Source: Trebonia sp050013875 (GTDB taxonomy: Bacteria > Actinomycetota > Actinomycetes > Streptosporangiales > Streptosporangiaceae). From it: 64,000 nt of DNA. Where the stretch lies: the NCBI GenBank assembly GCA_050013875.1, contig JBEKEK010000001.1, forward strand, positions 1 to 64,000, written 5' to 3'. Position numbers and translations under genes: made by a program. This document shows, piece by piece, positions 33,833-42,779 of this stretch (position 1 is its first letter; every line of letters starts with the position of its first letter). The notes under the pieces are model-generated. The model was given only the letters and a program-made list of their open reading frames with translations, was not told where the DNA came from and did no database searches.

Positions 33833-34585
33833 TCAGGTGTAGTTGCCGCCGTTCACACCGATGATCTGGCCGGTGATGTAGCCGGCGTCATCGGAGCACA
33901 GGAAGGCGGTGGTGGCGGCGATGTCCTCCGGCGTGCCGAGCCGACGGACCGGGCTCCGCTCGGCCAGCTGCCTGATGTTCTCCTCGCCCTGGGGTCCCTG
34001 CGCGAAGGGGGCGGCCATGAACATGGGCGTGATGACGGCCCGGGGCGGGATCGTGTTGACGGTGATCCCATGCCGGCCGAGTTCCAGCGCCAGCGTCTTG
34101 GTCAGCACCACAACGCCGCCCTTGGCCGCCGAGTAGTGCGCCTGGGTCCGCGATCCCGACTGCGCGCTCGACGACGAGATCGTGACGATCCGCCCCCACC
34201 CGCCCGCGATCATGTCCGGAACCGCCAGCTGCAGGCAGTGGAACGTCCCGGTCAGGTTGACCGCCAGCACGCGGTCCCAGTCCTCGACGGTGATCTCGAG
34301 GAACGGCGCGTTCAGCGACAACCCGGCGCTGGTGACCATGATCTCGACCGGTCCGAGCTCACTGCGCACCGCGTCCAGCGCCTTCCCCACCGCGGCCCGG
34401 TCGCTGACATCGGCGGCGAGGCCGATGACCCGCGATCCCTCGCCGCGCAGCTCGGCCGCCGCCCGGTCCGCCGCGCCCGCGTCCAAGTCGAGCAGCGCCA
34501 CGCTGGCGCCGCCGGCCGCGAGACGGCGGACGATCGCCAGGCCGATACCCGACGCCCCGCCCGTCACAACTGCCACTCTGGCCAA
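33833..34585 (-). CDS. SDR family oxidoreductase (FabG-like)
   Basis: A 250-residue SDR: TGGASGIGL (8-16), LLDLDAG (NAD), ADVSD, TSAGLS in place of NNAG, serine in TISSSSAQSG, and YSAAKGGV. Size and pattern fit 3-hydroxyacyl-CoA or cyclic alcohol dehydrogenases. The start codon appears to be TTG, directed by a strong AGGAGGAGAG 5 nt upstream. It stands between the two solute-binding genes, divergent from the second. Confidence 0.9.
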   Translation of the reverse strand: MARVAVVTGGASGIGLAIVRRLAAGGASVALLDLDAGAADRAAAELRGEGSRVIGLAADVSDRAAVGKALDAVRSELGPVEIMVTSAGLSLNAPFLEITVEDWDRVLAVNLTGTFHCLQLAVPDMIAGGWGRIVTISSSSAQSGSRTQAHYSAAKGGVVVLTKTLALELGRHGITVNTIPPRAVITPMFMAAPFAQGPQGEENIRQLAERSPVRRLGTPEDIAATTAFLCSDDAGYITGQIIGVNGGNYT

Positions 34586-34936
34586 CTGCTCTCCTCCTTC
34601 GTCGCGGCGGTCCGTTCCGTACCGTACCGCCCGTTCGACGCCGACGTAGCGCCGAAGTTAGATCCACCGGTCAGTTCAAGCAATAGCAGTGCGGCAGCCA
34701 AAGTTCAGGACTTGATCGTCCGGCGACGGCTGTGGTACCACATACGTAGTAGTTTACTAAAGTAAATCTTTACATCCTATGCGGGTCCACTCCCGCGGAT
34801 GTGGGTGCACATCGCTGGAAAGGGTTCGCAGCTCCAGGCAACACTCGGCCGTACGGCATCGAGCGCAACCGGACAGGGACTGCGCAATTTTCGGCATTCA
34901 TCTTGTACCGACTGGTCTATACAAGGAAGACAAAGA
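34586..34936. promoter_or_regulatory. Divergent regulatory region before second binding-protein gene
   Basis: 351 bp without a gene. It contains two overlapping perfect inverted repeats, TTTAC-TAAA-GTAAA (34753-34766) and GTAAA-TC-TTTAC (34762-34773), and further on CTTGTA...TACAAG (34902-34925) with a 12-nt spacer beside the ribosome site. The second repeat shares 10 of 14 positions with TGTAAGCCCTTACA upstream of the paralogous gene at 31908-33368. Confidence 0.5.
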
Positions 34937-36373
34937 GTGACAGCTAACAGCGACAGAGCGGGCGGCGTGGGCAGAGGCCCGGTACGGGTGCGTATGCGCC
35001 TTCTCGGGGTGATCGCGGCGCTGGCCGCCGTCCTGCTGGCGGCGGGCTGCAGCTCAAGCAGTTCGTCGACCGGGCCGGCGTCCGGTGCCACCGCCTCGAG
35101 TTCCGCCGCGTCCGGGTCAGCGTCGGCCGGGCCGGCCGGCCCGGCGGCGCCGGCCGACGACATCGGGATCACCGCCACCACGATCAAGATCGGCATGATC
35201 GCCGACGTCAACACGCCGGTTGCTCCCGGCCTGTTCCAGAAGTCGGAGAACGCGGTCAGGGCCTGGGCGAGCAACGTCAACGCCAGCGGCGGGCTGGCCG
35301 GCCGCCAGGTCGTCGTCGACTTCTGCGACTCCAAGCTGGACCCGAACGCCACTACCAACTGCGTCATCAAAGCCTGCCAGAACGACTTCGCGCTGGTCGG
35401 CACCTCCGCCGACGCGCTCGAGGACCTGTCCGACATCGACGGGTGCAAGAACGCCGCGGGCAAAGCCGTCGGCATCCCCGATCTCGCCGCCCTCGCCTTC
35501 CTGCCGCTCGGCTGCGATCCTGACACCTACCAGCTCGAGGGCCTCGCGTCGTACTGTGCGACCGCCCGGGATGCCACCCAGACCTACACGGTCAACGTCG
35601 GCGACGCCCGGTACTTCACCTCGCAGTACAAGGGCCTGCACGGGATCTTCGTCTACAACAGCGACGTGCCGTCGTTCAAAATCACCTTCGTTCCGCAATT
35701 CCAGGCGGACGCCAACCTCGGCATCGGGGAGGACGCCCAGAAGTTCTACGCGGAGAGCGGCGAAGCCCCGCAGAGCGCGCTCACGCCGGTCATCGCGGCA
35801 GCAAAGGCGGCGAACTCGTCATTCGTCGACGCCGACGCGACTCCGCCGAACACCGTCTTGCTGGAGCGCGAGGCCAAGCTGCAGGGCGTCAGCAGCATCA
35901 AGGTCTGGGGATGCGACTCAGGATGCTACGACAACAGCTTTATCCAGCAGGGCGGCTCGACCGTGAACGGGACGTACGCGCAGCTGAACAACCTGCCCTT
36001 CTATTCCGACTACCAGGACAACGCGGCCCTGGCCGCGCTGGTCAAGGCGGTCGGCGGCGTCGCCAACATCAACAACAACGCCATCGACGCTTACATCATG
36101 GCGCTGCTGTTCCAGAACGCTGTGCAGAAGGCGGTGGCCAACGGCGGGACCCTGGACCGGGCGACGCTCTTCACCGCGCTCAAGAGCGAGACCTCCTTCG
36201 ACGCCGACGGCATCATCGGCCCGACCAACATAGGCGGTCACCAGCCGTCCGCCTGTGACGTGATAGCCCAGGTCGTCAACGGCCAGTGGCAGCGGGTGTA
36301 CCCGGCCAAGGCCGGGACCTTCGACTGCAACCCCGCCAACCTGGTGACGATCAAGATGAAAGTCACGGCCTAG
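34937..36373 (+). CDS. ABC-type substrate-binding lipoprotein (paralogue)
   Basis: A 478-residue lipoprotein closely related to the product of 31908-33368: same lipobox (VLLAAGC), same Ser-rich linker, then DDIGITATTIKIGMIADVN and shared cysteines (VDFCDS, NCVIKAC, DGCKN, GCDSGCY). The start is taken as GTG 34937 behind AAGGAAG rather than the ATG far upstream at 34799, since the product then begins with a short charged segment before the signal sequence. A P450 gene follows after a duplicated 15-bp element, so uptake and oxidation of one compound may be linked. Confidence 0.92.
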   Translation: MTANSDRAGGVGRGPVRVRMRLLGVIAALAAVLLAAGCSSSSSSTGPASGATASSSAASGSASAGPAGPAAPADDIGITATTIKIGMIADVNTPVAPGLFQKSENAVRAWASNVNASGGLAGRQVVVDFCDSKLDPNATTNCVIKACQNDFALVGTSADALEDLSDIDGCKNAAGKAVGIPDLAALAFLPLGCDPDTYQLEGLASYCATARDATQTYTVNVGDARYFTSQYKGLHGIFVYNSDVPSFKITFVPQFQADANLGIGEDAQKFYAESGEAPQSALTPVIAAAKAANSSFVDADATPPNTVLLEREAKLQGVSSIKVWGCDSGCYDNSFIQQGGSTVNGTYAQLNNLPFYSDYQDNAALAALVKAVGGVANINNNAIDAYIMALLFQNAVQKAVANGGTLDRATLFTALKSETSFDADGIIGPTNIGGHQPSACDVIAQVVNGQWQRVYPAKAGTFDCNPANLVTIKMKVTA

Positions 36374-36402
36374 GGAACACGGAGTCATAGGGAACACGGA
36401 GT
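36371..36402. repeat. 15-bp direct repeat carrying stop and ribosome site
   Basis: TAGGGAACACGGAGT occurs at 36371-36385 and 36388-36402, two bases apart. The first copy begins with the stop codon of the binding-protein gene; the second supplies the GGAG ribosome site of the P450 gene 7 nt downstream. Confidence 0.8.
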
Positions 36403-36408
36403 AGAGCC

Positions 36409-37674
36409 ATGGCCGACTTCACCACCACCGATTACTTCAGCGACGAGTCCGTCGCGGCCGACACCTATCCGTACTTCGACTTCCTGCTGGAAGGCCGGCG
36501 GGTATGGCGGGAGCCGTACCACGGGGTGGTGTTGGTGGCCGGGCACGAGGAGGTGCTCGCCGTGCTGCGGGACACGGCGAGCTTCTCCAACTGCAACATC
36601 GTGGCCGGGCCCGGTTTCCGGTTCCCGGTCGAGCTCACCGGCGACGACGTCACCGAACAGGTTGGGCGCTGCCGTGACGCGCTGCCGATGAGCGACCAGA
36701 TCATCACCTTCGACCCGCCCAAGCACACGGCGCACCGTGCACTGCTGATGGGGCTGATCACACCCAAGCGCCTCAGGGAGAACGAGGAGTTCATGTGGCG
36801 GCTGGCCGACCGCCAGCTCGACGTGGTGCTGCCAGCCGGCCAGTGCGAGTTCATTGACGACTTCGCGCAGCCCTACACCCTCCTCGTCATCGCCGACCTG
36901 CTCGGAGTCCCCGAGTCCGACCATGAGTCCCTGCTGCGCCGGTCCGGCGCCGGACGGCGTCTGCTGGGCGAGGCGGGCGAGGACGCGGGCAGGCCCGATC
37001 ACCCGCTGGACTTCCTCTACGGCTACTTCGCCGAGCGCGTCGGGCAGCTCAGGGACTCCCCGCGCGCCGACGTGCTGACCGGCATGGCGCGGGCAACGTT
37101 CCCGGACGGCTCCCTGCCGGAGCCGGTGGACGTCGCCCGGATCGCGGCGAACCTGTTCTCGGCCGGCCAGGAGACCACGGTGCGGCTGCTGAGCACGGCC
37201 CTGCGGCTGATCTGCGACCAGCCCGGACTCCAGCGGCGACTGCGCGAGAACCGCGCGCTTATCCCGCGGTTCATCGAGGAGACACTGCGGCTTGAGAGCC
37301 CGATCAAGGGCGCCTTCCGGCTGGCGCTGAAGACCACCACCCTGGCCGGAGTCGCGATCCCGGCCGGCACGACGATCATGCTGCTGCACGGGGCGACCGG
37401 CCGGGACCCCCGGCAGTTCGAGTGCCCCCATGAGTTCCGCATCGACCGGCCCAACGTCCGTCAGCACATCTCCTTCGGCGCCGGCATCCACACCTGCCCA
37501 GGAGCGCCCTTGGCGCGGGCCGAGGGACGGGTCGTCCTTGAGCGCCTATTCGACCGCACGACGGAGATCCGCGTCTCGGAAGCCGCGCACGGCCCAGCGG
37601 GCGCACGCCGCTACGACTACCTCCCGACCTACATGATCCACGGGCTGAGCAGCCTCAACCTGGAGTTCAACTAG
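36409..37674 (+). CDS. Cytochrome P450
   Basis: A 421-residue P450: I-helix SAGQETTVRL (251-260), ExxR at E291-R294, haem loop FGAGIHTCPGAPLAR with Cys363. Only moderately similar to the P450 at 758-2122. The I-helix has AGQETT rather than AGxDTT, a known acid-pair variant. No ferredoxin is adjacent, so it may borrow the one at 2143-2337. Co-transcribed with the upstream solute-binding lipoprotein. Convergent with the deacetylase gene, 19 bp away. Confidence 0.95.
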   Translation: MADFTTTDYFSDESVAADTYPYFDFLLEGRRVWREPYHGVVLVAGHEEVLAVLRDTASFSNCNIVAGPGFRFPVELTGDDVTEQVGRCRDALPMSDQIITFDPPKHTAHRALLMGLITPKRLRENEEFMWRLADRQLDVVLPAGQCEFIDDFAQPYTLLVIADLLGVPESDHESLLRRSGAGRRLLGEAGEDAGRPDHPLDFLYGYFAERVGQLRDSPRADVLTGMARATFPDGSLPEPVDVARIAANLFSAGQETTVRLLSTALRLICDQPGLQRRLRENRALIPRFIEETLRLESPIKGAFRLALKTTTLAGVAIPAGTTIMLLHGATGRDPRQFECPHEFRIDRPNVRQHISFGAGIHTCPGAPLARAEGRVVLERLFDRTTEIRVSEAAHGPAGARRYDYLPTYMIHGLSSLNLEFN

Positions 37675-37693
37675 GGGCACGCCGGGAAAGACG

Positions 37694-38542
37694 CTATGGG
37701 ATCGCGAAGCGGTAACCCTCGTCGAGAAGCCTGGGAAGCACGATCTTCAGCGCGGCCACGGTCTCGGACCGGTCGCCGCCGCCGTCATGTTCCAGGATGA
37801 TCGACCCGGACTTCGTGGTCTTCATAATGGTGCCGACGATCTCGCGTACCCCGGGCCGTGACCAGTCGCGCGGATCGACCGACCAATCCAGCGGGATGAG
37901 CCCCTCGGCCGCGCAGAACTTGAGCACCCGCGGCGACCAGGCCCCGTAGGGCGCGCGGAACATACGCGGTTGCACGCCAGACGCGGCCTGGATGGCGTCG
38001 GTGGCCCGCGTGATCTCCGCGCGCTGCGCAGCCGCGCTCAGCGACGTCAGGTTGGCGTGATCCCAGGTGTGATTGATGATGGTGTGGCCGGCTTCCGCGA
38101 CGTCTTTCGCTACCGCCGGGTAGTAGCTCACGTTCTCCCCGACCATCGAGAAAGTCGCCCGGACGCCGTACCTTTCCAGAACCCGCAGTACCTGGGGGGT
38201 ATAGACCGGACTCGGTCCGTCATCGATGGTCAGGGCGATGACATGGGGTCCGTCGTCCAGGTAGTACACCGGCTGGGCAGGGACAGGGCCGCGGACGGCG
38301 TCGACTCGGGCCGGCTCGCGGGTCGGCGACGGGCCGGCCGCGGCGACCGCCCGCCGGGCCGCGGGCGGCGCGGTGCTGCCTCGGGCCGTGCTGCCGGCTG
38401 GTGCCGCGCTCGCAGCACGGGTGCCGTGGCGCCCGGCCAGCGTGCCGATCCCGACCAACACGCCGCCGGCCGCGACCACGAGCAGGCGGCGGCGCTCTAC
38501 ATTCGGCCCTCGGTCCGGTGCCGACCTGAAATGATCCGGCAT
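37694..38542 (-). CDS. Polysaccharide deacetylase family protein, exported
   Basis: A 282-residue carbohydrate esterase 4 protein. The N-terminus ERRRLLVVAAGGVLVGIGTLAG is a twin-arginine-like or Sec signal/anchor. A Pro/Ala-rich linker leads to the NodB domain: ALTIDDGPS (catalytic Asp pair), HTWDH (HxxxH metal site) and RAPYGAWS. It removes acetyl groups from cell-wall or extracellular glycans. The ATG at 38542 follows AGGAGG by 12 nt; the longer frame to 38713 has no support. Not evidently part of the catabolic pathway. Confidence 0.92.
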   Translation of the reverse strand: MPDHFRSAPDRGPNVERRRLLVVAAGGVLVGIGTLAGRHGTRAASAAPAGSTARGSTAPPAARRAVAAAGPSPTREPARVDAVRGPVPAQPVYYLDDGPHVIALTIDDGPSPVYTPQVLRVLERYGVRATFSMVGENVSYYPAVAKDVAEAGHTIINHTWDHANLTSLSAAAQRAEITRATDAIQAASGVQPRMFRAPYGAWSPRVLKFCAAEGLIPLDWSVDPRDWSRPGVREIVGTIMKTTKSGSIILEHDGGGDRSETVAALKIVLPRLLDEGYRFAIP

Positions 38543-38805
38543 GTACGCAGATCGCCTCCTTGGTACCGATTGGCCCCTTGCCTTTTCCAGCCATAATGAC
38601 GGCATCAGGCGATTTGCGGCCGCATTAGGGGCATCGGGCGGAGGCGTGTCGCGGGCTGGTTGGTGCTCCACGCGACGCCGTGCACGCATCGACTGGGTCC
38701 ACGTGCACAGCAAGGAAGGTCTGCACGGTGCGCCGCGACAGGAACCTGTCCTGGGCGATGTCCGAGGTCGACGTCGGGCATCCCGGAGCGGCGATCGGCG
38801 AGGCT

Positions 38806-39654
38806 ATGGTGGTCAGTGTGGATGTCCTGACCAGAAATAACGTCACGCTTAGCGGTCAGGCCGGCGGCCAGCCGATGGTTTTCGCGCACGGATACGGATG
38901 CGACCAGAACATGTGGCGCCTGGTGGCGCCCGCCTTCTCCGGCACGTACCGGACCGTCCTGTTCGATTTCGTGGGGGCCGGCGGCTCCGACCTGTCGGCC
39001 TACGACCCGCGGCGGTACAGCGGCCTGGCGGGCTACGCGAGTGACGTGATCGACGTGCTCACGGCGCTGGACCTGCGGGACGTGATCTTCGTCGGGCATT
39101 CGGTCAGCGCGATGATCGGGGTGCTCGCCGCCGCCAGGGAGCCGGAACGTTTCGCGGCGCTGGTGCTGGTGGCCCCGTCGCCGCGCTACATCAACGACGA
39201 AGGCTACGCCGGTGGCTTCACCGAGGCCGACATCGAGGATCTGCTCGTCTCGCTTGACCGCAACTACCTGGGCTGGTCAAGCACCATGGCCCCGGTGATC
39301 ATGGGCAATGGCGACCGGCCCGAGCTCGGCGCCGAGCTGACCGCCAGCTTCTGCCGGACCGACCCGGAGATCGCCAAGCGTTTCGCGCGGGCCACCTTCC
39401 TCTCCGACAACCGCACCGACCTGGCCCGGGTGAAGCTGCCGACGCTGGTGCTGCAGTGCTCCGACGACCCGATCGCGCCGGACAACGTGGGCGAGTACGT
39501 GCACGCCCAAATTCCCGGCAGCACGCTGGTCAGGTTGCGGGCCACCGGCCATTGCCCTAACCTGTCCGCTCCGGCCGAGACCACCGCGGCCATCGCGGCC
39601 TTCGTCGGCAAGACCAGCTGCCCCGCCACCCAGGGCAGCCTCGATGTCCCATGA
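38806..39654 (+). CDS. rsbQ-like: RsbQ-like alpha/beta hydrolase
   Basis: A 282-residue alpha/beta hydrolase matching Bacillus RsbQ along its whole length: LTRNNV start, HGYGCDQNMW, FDFVGAGGSDLSAYD, GHSVSAMIG with S99, RFARATFLSDNR, then D221 (QCSDDPIAP) and H249 (TGHCPNLS). The triad spacing equals RsbQ S96/D219/H247. GHSVSAMIG is also the nucleophile elbow of plant KAI2/D14 receptors. RsbQ binds or turns over a small hydrophobic ligand and activates the phosphatase RsbP. The start could be ATG 38806 or GTG 38818. The stop overlaps the phosphatase gene by 11 bp. Confidence 0.93.
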   Translation: MVVSVDVLTRNNVTLSGQAGGQPMVFAHGYGCDQNMWRLVAPAFSGTYRTVLFDFVGAGGSDLSAYDPRRYSGLAGYASDVIDVLTALDLRDVIFVGHSVSAMIGVLAAAREPERFAALVLVAPSPRYINDEGYAGGFTEADIEDLLVSLDRNYLGWSSTMAPVIMGNGDRPELGAELTASFCRTDPEIAKRFARATFLSDNRTDLARVKLPTLVLQCSDDPIAPDNVGEYVHAQIPGSTLVRLRATGHCPNLSAPAETTAAIAAFVGKTSCPATQGSLDVP

Positions 39655-40831
39655 CGCTGTCACGGCCGCGTTCTACGCGGCCCTGGCCGATGACGACCCG
39701 GACGAGCTGTACGACAACGCGCCCTGCGGTTATCTGTCGACGCTGCCCGACGGAACCATCATCAAGGCCAACGCGACCTTTCTGGCCTGGATCGGCTATC
39801 GCGGCGAGGCCCTGATCGGCAAGCGCCGTTTCCAGGACCTGCTCGCCACCGGGGACCGCATCTTCTACCAGACCCATGCGGCCCCGCTGCTGCTGATGCA
39901 GGGCATGCTCAGGGAAATCGCCGTCCAGGTGGTAAGCGCCTACGGCGAGCGCCTCCCCTTGCTGATGAACGCGCTGCTCAAGCGGGGTGAAGACGGTGAG
40001 CCGGTGGTTGTCCGGACCGTCTTCTTCGACGCCAGCGAACGCCTGGCCTACGAGCGCGAGCTGATCGCCGCCCGGCAGCGGGCCGAGGAGTCCGAGGCCC
40101 GGGCCCGGGTACTGGCCCAGACCCTGCAGCAGTCGTTCCTGCCGCCCGCCATCGTCACCGTGCCCGGCCTGGACGTCGGCGGCGCCTACCGTCCGGCCGG
40201 CGACGGCAGCGAGGTCGGCGGCGACTTCTACGACGTGTTCCAGACCAGCCTGGCGACGTGGGGCGTCGTGCTTGGCGATGCGTGCGGCAAGGGCGCGGCG
40301 GCCGCGGTGGTGACCGCGCTGGCGCGGTACACGGTCCGGGCCGAGGCAATGCATGTCCGCTCCCCCGCCGGGGTGCTCGCGGGGTTGCATCAAGCCCTGC
40401 TCAGCTATTACCCGCGGACCTTCTGCACGGTGCTGTTCCTGCTGCTTGACCAGGTGCCGGACGGCCACCGGCTGACGATGGCGACCGGGGGCCATCCGCT
40501 GCCACTGTGCCGCCGCGCCGACGGCAGCATAGAGACGCTCGGGCAACCCGGCCGCTTCCTCGGCATGGTGAAGGCCGCCGACGTCAGCGAGTCCACAGCC
40601 GTGCTGCGCCCAGGCGACAGGGTGGTGCTGTACACCGACGGGGTGACCGAGGCGCGCGCGGGCGACGCGTTCTTCGGTGAAAGCAGGATCGCCGAGGTGC
40701 TCGCCGACTCGGCCGGGCTGCCGGCCCAGGCGGCGGCCGACGCGCTGGTGGCGGCGGCGGTCGCCTTCCAGCATGGGCAGGCCCGTGATGACATCGCGGT
40801 CGTCGTGCTCAGCAAGCCGCCCGTCTCCTAG
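39644..40831 (+). CDS. rsbP-like: RsbP-like PAS-PP2C (SpoIIE-type) phosphatase
   Basis: A 395-residue cytoplasmic protein in the RsbP order: PAS domain (about 18-125; NAPCGYLSTLPDGTIIKANATF), a coiled-coil linker (about 128-162; RELIAARQRAEESEARARVLAQ), and a PP2C/SpoIIE phosphatase (about 165-395). Metal-binding acids are in GGDFYDV, GDACGKG, TDGVTEA and DDIAVVVL. In Bacillus the RsbQ-RsbP pair dephosphorylates an anti-anti-sigma factor under energy stress. No sigma, anti-sigma or antagonist gene is nearby, so the target is encoded elsewhere. Overlaps the RsbQ-like gene, so the two are made together. Confidence 0.93.
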   Translation: MSHDAVTAAFYAALADDDPDELYDNAPCGYLSTLPDGTIIKANATFLAWIGYRGEALIGKRRFQDLLATGDRIFYQTHAAPLLLMQGMLREIAVQVVSAYGERLPLLMNALLKRGEDGEPVVVRTVFFDASERLAYERELIAARQRAEESEARARVLAQTLQQSFLPPAIVTVPGLDVGGAYRPAGDGSEVGGDFYDVFQTSLATWGVVLGDACGKGAAAAVVTALARYTVRAEAMHVRSPAGVLAGLHQALLSYYPRTFCTVLFLLLDQVPDGHRLTMATGGHPLPLCRRADGSIETLGQPGRFLGMVKAADVSESTAVLRPGDRVVLYTDGVTEARAGDAFFGESRIAEVLADSAGLPAQAAADALVAAAVAFQHGQARDDIAVVVLSKPPVS

Positions 40832-40916
40832 CTGACCGGGCGCGGCGGTCGGTAAGGGAGAAACCCACGGTCCGTTCGGTATGAAAGATTGTGATCTGAC
40901 AGGAAGGGACCCGCCA

Positions 40917-42779
40917 ATGCCGACCCGTGACCGCATCATCTCCCCGGAAGGGATCGCGTTCCGCGACCTTAACGGCAACGGTGTCATGGAGCCCTACGAG
41001 AACCCGGACTTGCCCGCGGCCGAGCGGGTGGCGGACCTGCTGGCCAGGATGACCCTGGAGGAGAAGGCCGGCCTCATGATGATCTCGATCCTGGAGCCGG
41101 GCGAGGACGGCGCGATCGTGGCGGACGGGGGGCTGTTCCCCGACTCGGCCAGCACCCTGATCCAGGGCAAGCAGATGAGCCATTTCAACGCGCTGCGGCT
41201 GCCAGGCCCCCGTTTCGCGGCCCGCTGGAGCAATCTGCTGCAGGATACGGCGGCCGGCACCCGGCTCGGCATACCGGTCACGCTCTACACCGACCCGCGG
41301 CACGCGTTCGCGGAGAACCTGGGCGCGGCGATCGCCGCCGGCGCCTTCTCCCAGTGGCCGGAGACGCTCGGGTTCGGCGCGATCGGCGACCCGGAACTGG
41401 TGGAGCGATTCGCGGGCATCGCCCGGCAGGAATACCTCGCGGCCGGGATCCGGGGCGCCCTGCATCCGCAGATCGACCTCGCGACCGAGCCGCGCTGGGC
41501 CCGCGCCGCGGGCGGGTTCGGCCAGTCCGCCGAGACCACCGAGCGCCTGCTCACCGCCTACCTGCGGGGCTTCCAGGGCGAGCGGCTGACGCCGTCAAGC
41601 GTGGCCTGCATGACCAAGCATTTTCCCGGCGGCGGGCCGCAGCTTGACGGGGAGGACCCGCATTTCCCCTACGGACGCGAGCAGGTCTACCCCGGCGGCG
41701 GCTTCGAATACCACCTGCGGCCGTTCCTCGCCGCCATCAAGGCCGGCACCGCCGCCCTGATGCCCTATTACGGTCTGCCCGTCGGGCTGGCACTGCCCGA
41801 CGGCACGGCGGTGGAGGAAGTCGGGTTCGGGTTCAACCGCACCGTGATCACCACGCTGCTGCGCGAGCAGCTCGGGTACGACGGCATCGTGTGCACCGAC
41901 TGGGGCCTCATCACCGACCGGCAGGTGGCCGGCTTGCCGTTCCCCGCCCGCGCCTGGGGGGTGGAGCAGCTGGGCAGGGCTGACCGGGTGGCGCGGGTCA
42001 TCGAGGCCGGGTGCGACCAGTTCGGCGGCGAGAGCTGTCCCGAGCTCATCGTCGAGCTCGTCCGCGCCGGGCGGATCACCGGGGAACGCCTCGATGCCTC
42101 GGTACGGCGGCTGCTGCTTGTCAAGTTCGAACTCGGGCTGTTCGACGACCCCTACGTCGACGAGGACGCCGCGGCACTCACCGTCGGCCGCCCGGACTTC
42201 ACCGCCGCCGGGCTGGACGCACAGCGGCGCTCCCTGACCCTGCTCAAGAACGACTGCCCGCGGGGACTGCCACTACTGCCGCTGGCCCGGGGAACCCGCG
42301 TCTACGCCCCCGGCCTCAGCGACGATCGGCTCCGCAAGTACGCGATCCCAGTGCCCGGGCCGGCCGGGGCGGACGTCGCCATCCTGCGCCTGCGGGCACC
42401 TTACGAAGCGCGCGGCGATTACTTCCTCGAGAGCTGGTTCCACGCGGGAAGCCTCGACTTCGATGCGGGCACGCTGGCCCGCGTCGCCGAGCTCAGCCGG
42501 ACCACGCCGGTCATCATCGACGTGTACCTCGACCGTCCCGCGATCCTGAGCCCGCTGGCGGGCGATGCCGCCGCCATCATCGTCAACTACGGCTGCGCCG
42601 AGGAGTCCCTGCTCGATGTGCTCTTCGGCGCGGCCGCACCGCAGGGCCGCCTGCCGTTCGAACTGCCCCGGTCGATGGCCGCCGTCGAGGCATCCCGTCC
42701 CGACGTGCCGTCCGACACCGCCGATCCGCTCTACCCCTACGGGTTCGGCCTCTCCTATGAACGCGCTAGTCCTCCATGA
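40917..42779 (+). CDS. Glycoside hydrolase family 3 (beta-glucosidase-like)
   Basis: A 620-residue GH3 enzyme. The TIM barrel (about 35-360) carries TKHFPGG (substrate binding) and YDGIVCTDWG with D328 as nucleophile; a second alpha/beta sandwich domain follows (SLTLLKNDCPRGLPLLPL to PYGFGLSYE). There is no signal peptide, so it acts inside the cell, perhaps on an imported glycoside. It may act on a glycosylated form of the pathway compound. AGGAAGGGA is 7 nt before the ATG at 40917. Follows the RsbP-like gene by 85 bp. Confidence 0.93.
   Translation: MPTRDRIISPEGIAFRDLNGNGVMEPYENPDLPAAERVADLLARMTLEEKAGLMMISILEPGEDGAIVADGGLFPDSASTLIQGKQMSHFNALRLPGPRFAARWSNLLQDTAAGTRLGIPVTLYTDPRHAFAENLGAAIAAGAFSQWPETLGFGAIGDPELVERFAGIARQEYLAAGIRGALHPQIDLATEPRWARAAGGFGQSAETTERLLTAYLRGFQGERLTPSSVACMTKHFPGGGPQLDGEDPHFPYGREQVYPGGGFEYHLRPFLAAIKAGTAALMPYYGLPVGLALPDGTAVEEVGFGFNRTVITTLLREQLGYDGIVCTDWGLITDRQVAGLPFPARAWGVEQLGRADRVARVIEAGCDQFGGESCPELIVELVRAGRITGERLDASVRRLLLVKFELGLFDDPYVDEDAAALTVGRPDFTAAGLDAQRRSLTLLKNDCPRGLPLLPLARGTRVYAPGLSDDRLRKYAIPVPGPAGADVAILRLRAPYEARGDYFLESWFHAGSLDFDAGTLARVAELSRTTPVIIDVYLDRPAILSPLAGDAAAIIVNYGCAEESLLDVLFGAAAPQGRLPFELPRSMAAVEASRPDVPSDTADPLYPYGFGLSYERASPP

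Noticed and set aside
38680..38805. N-terminal extension of the RsbQ-like protein
   Set aside because: The extra 42 residues have no match to RsbQ, whose N-terminus corresponds to the start near 38806-38818.
39557..40987. 476-residue minus-strand frame across the RsbP-like gene
   Set aside because: The plus strand has PAS and PP2C motifs; the minus frame has no domain pattern.
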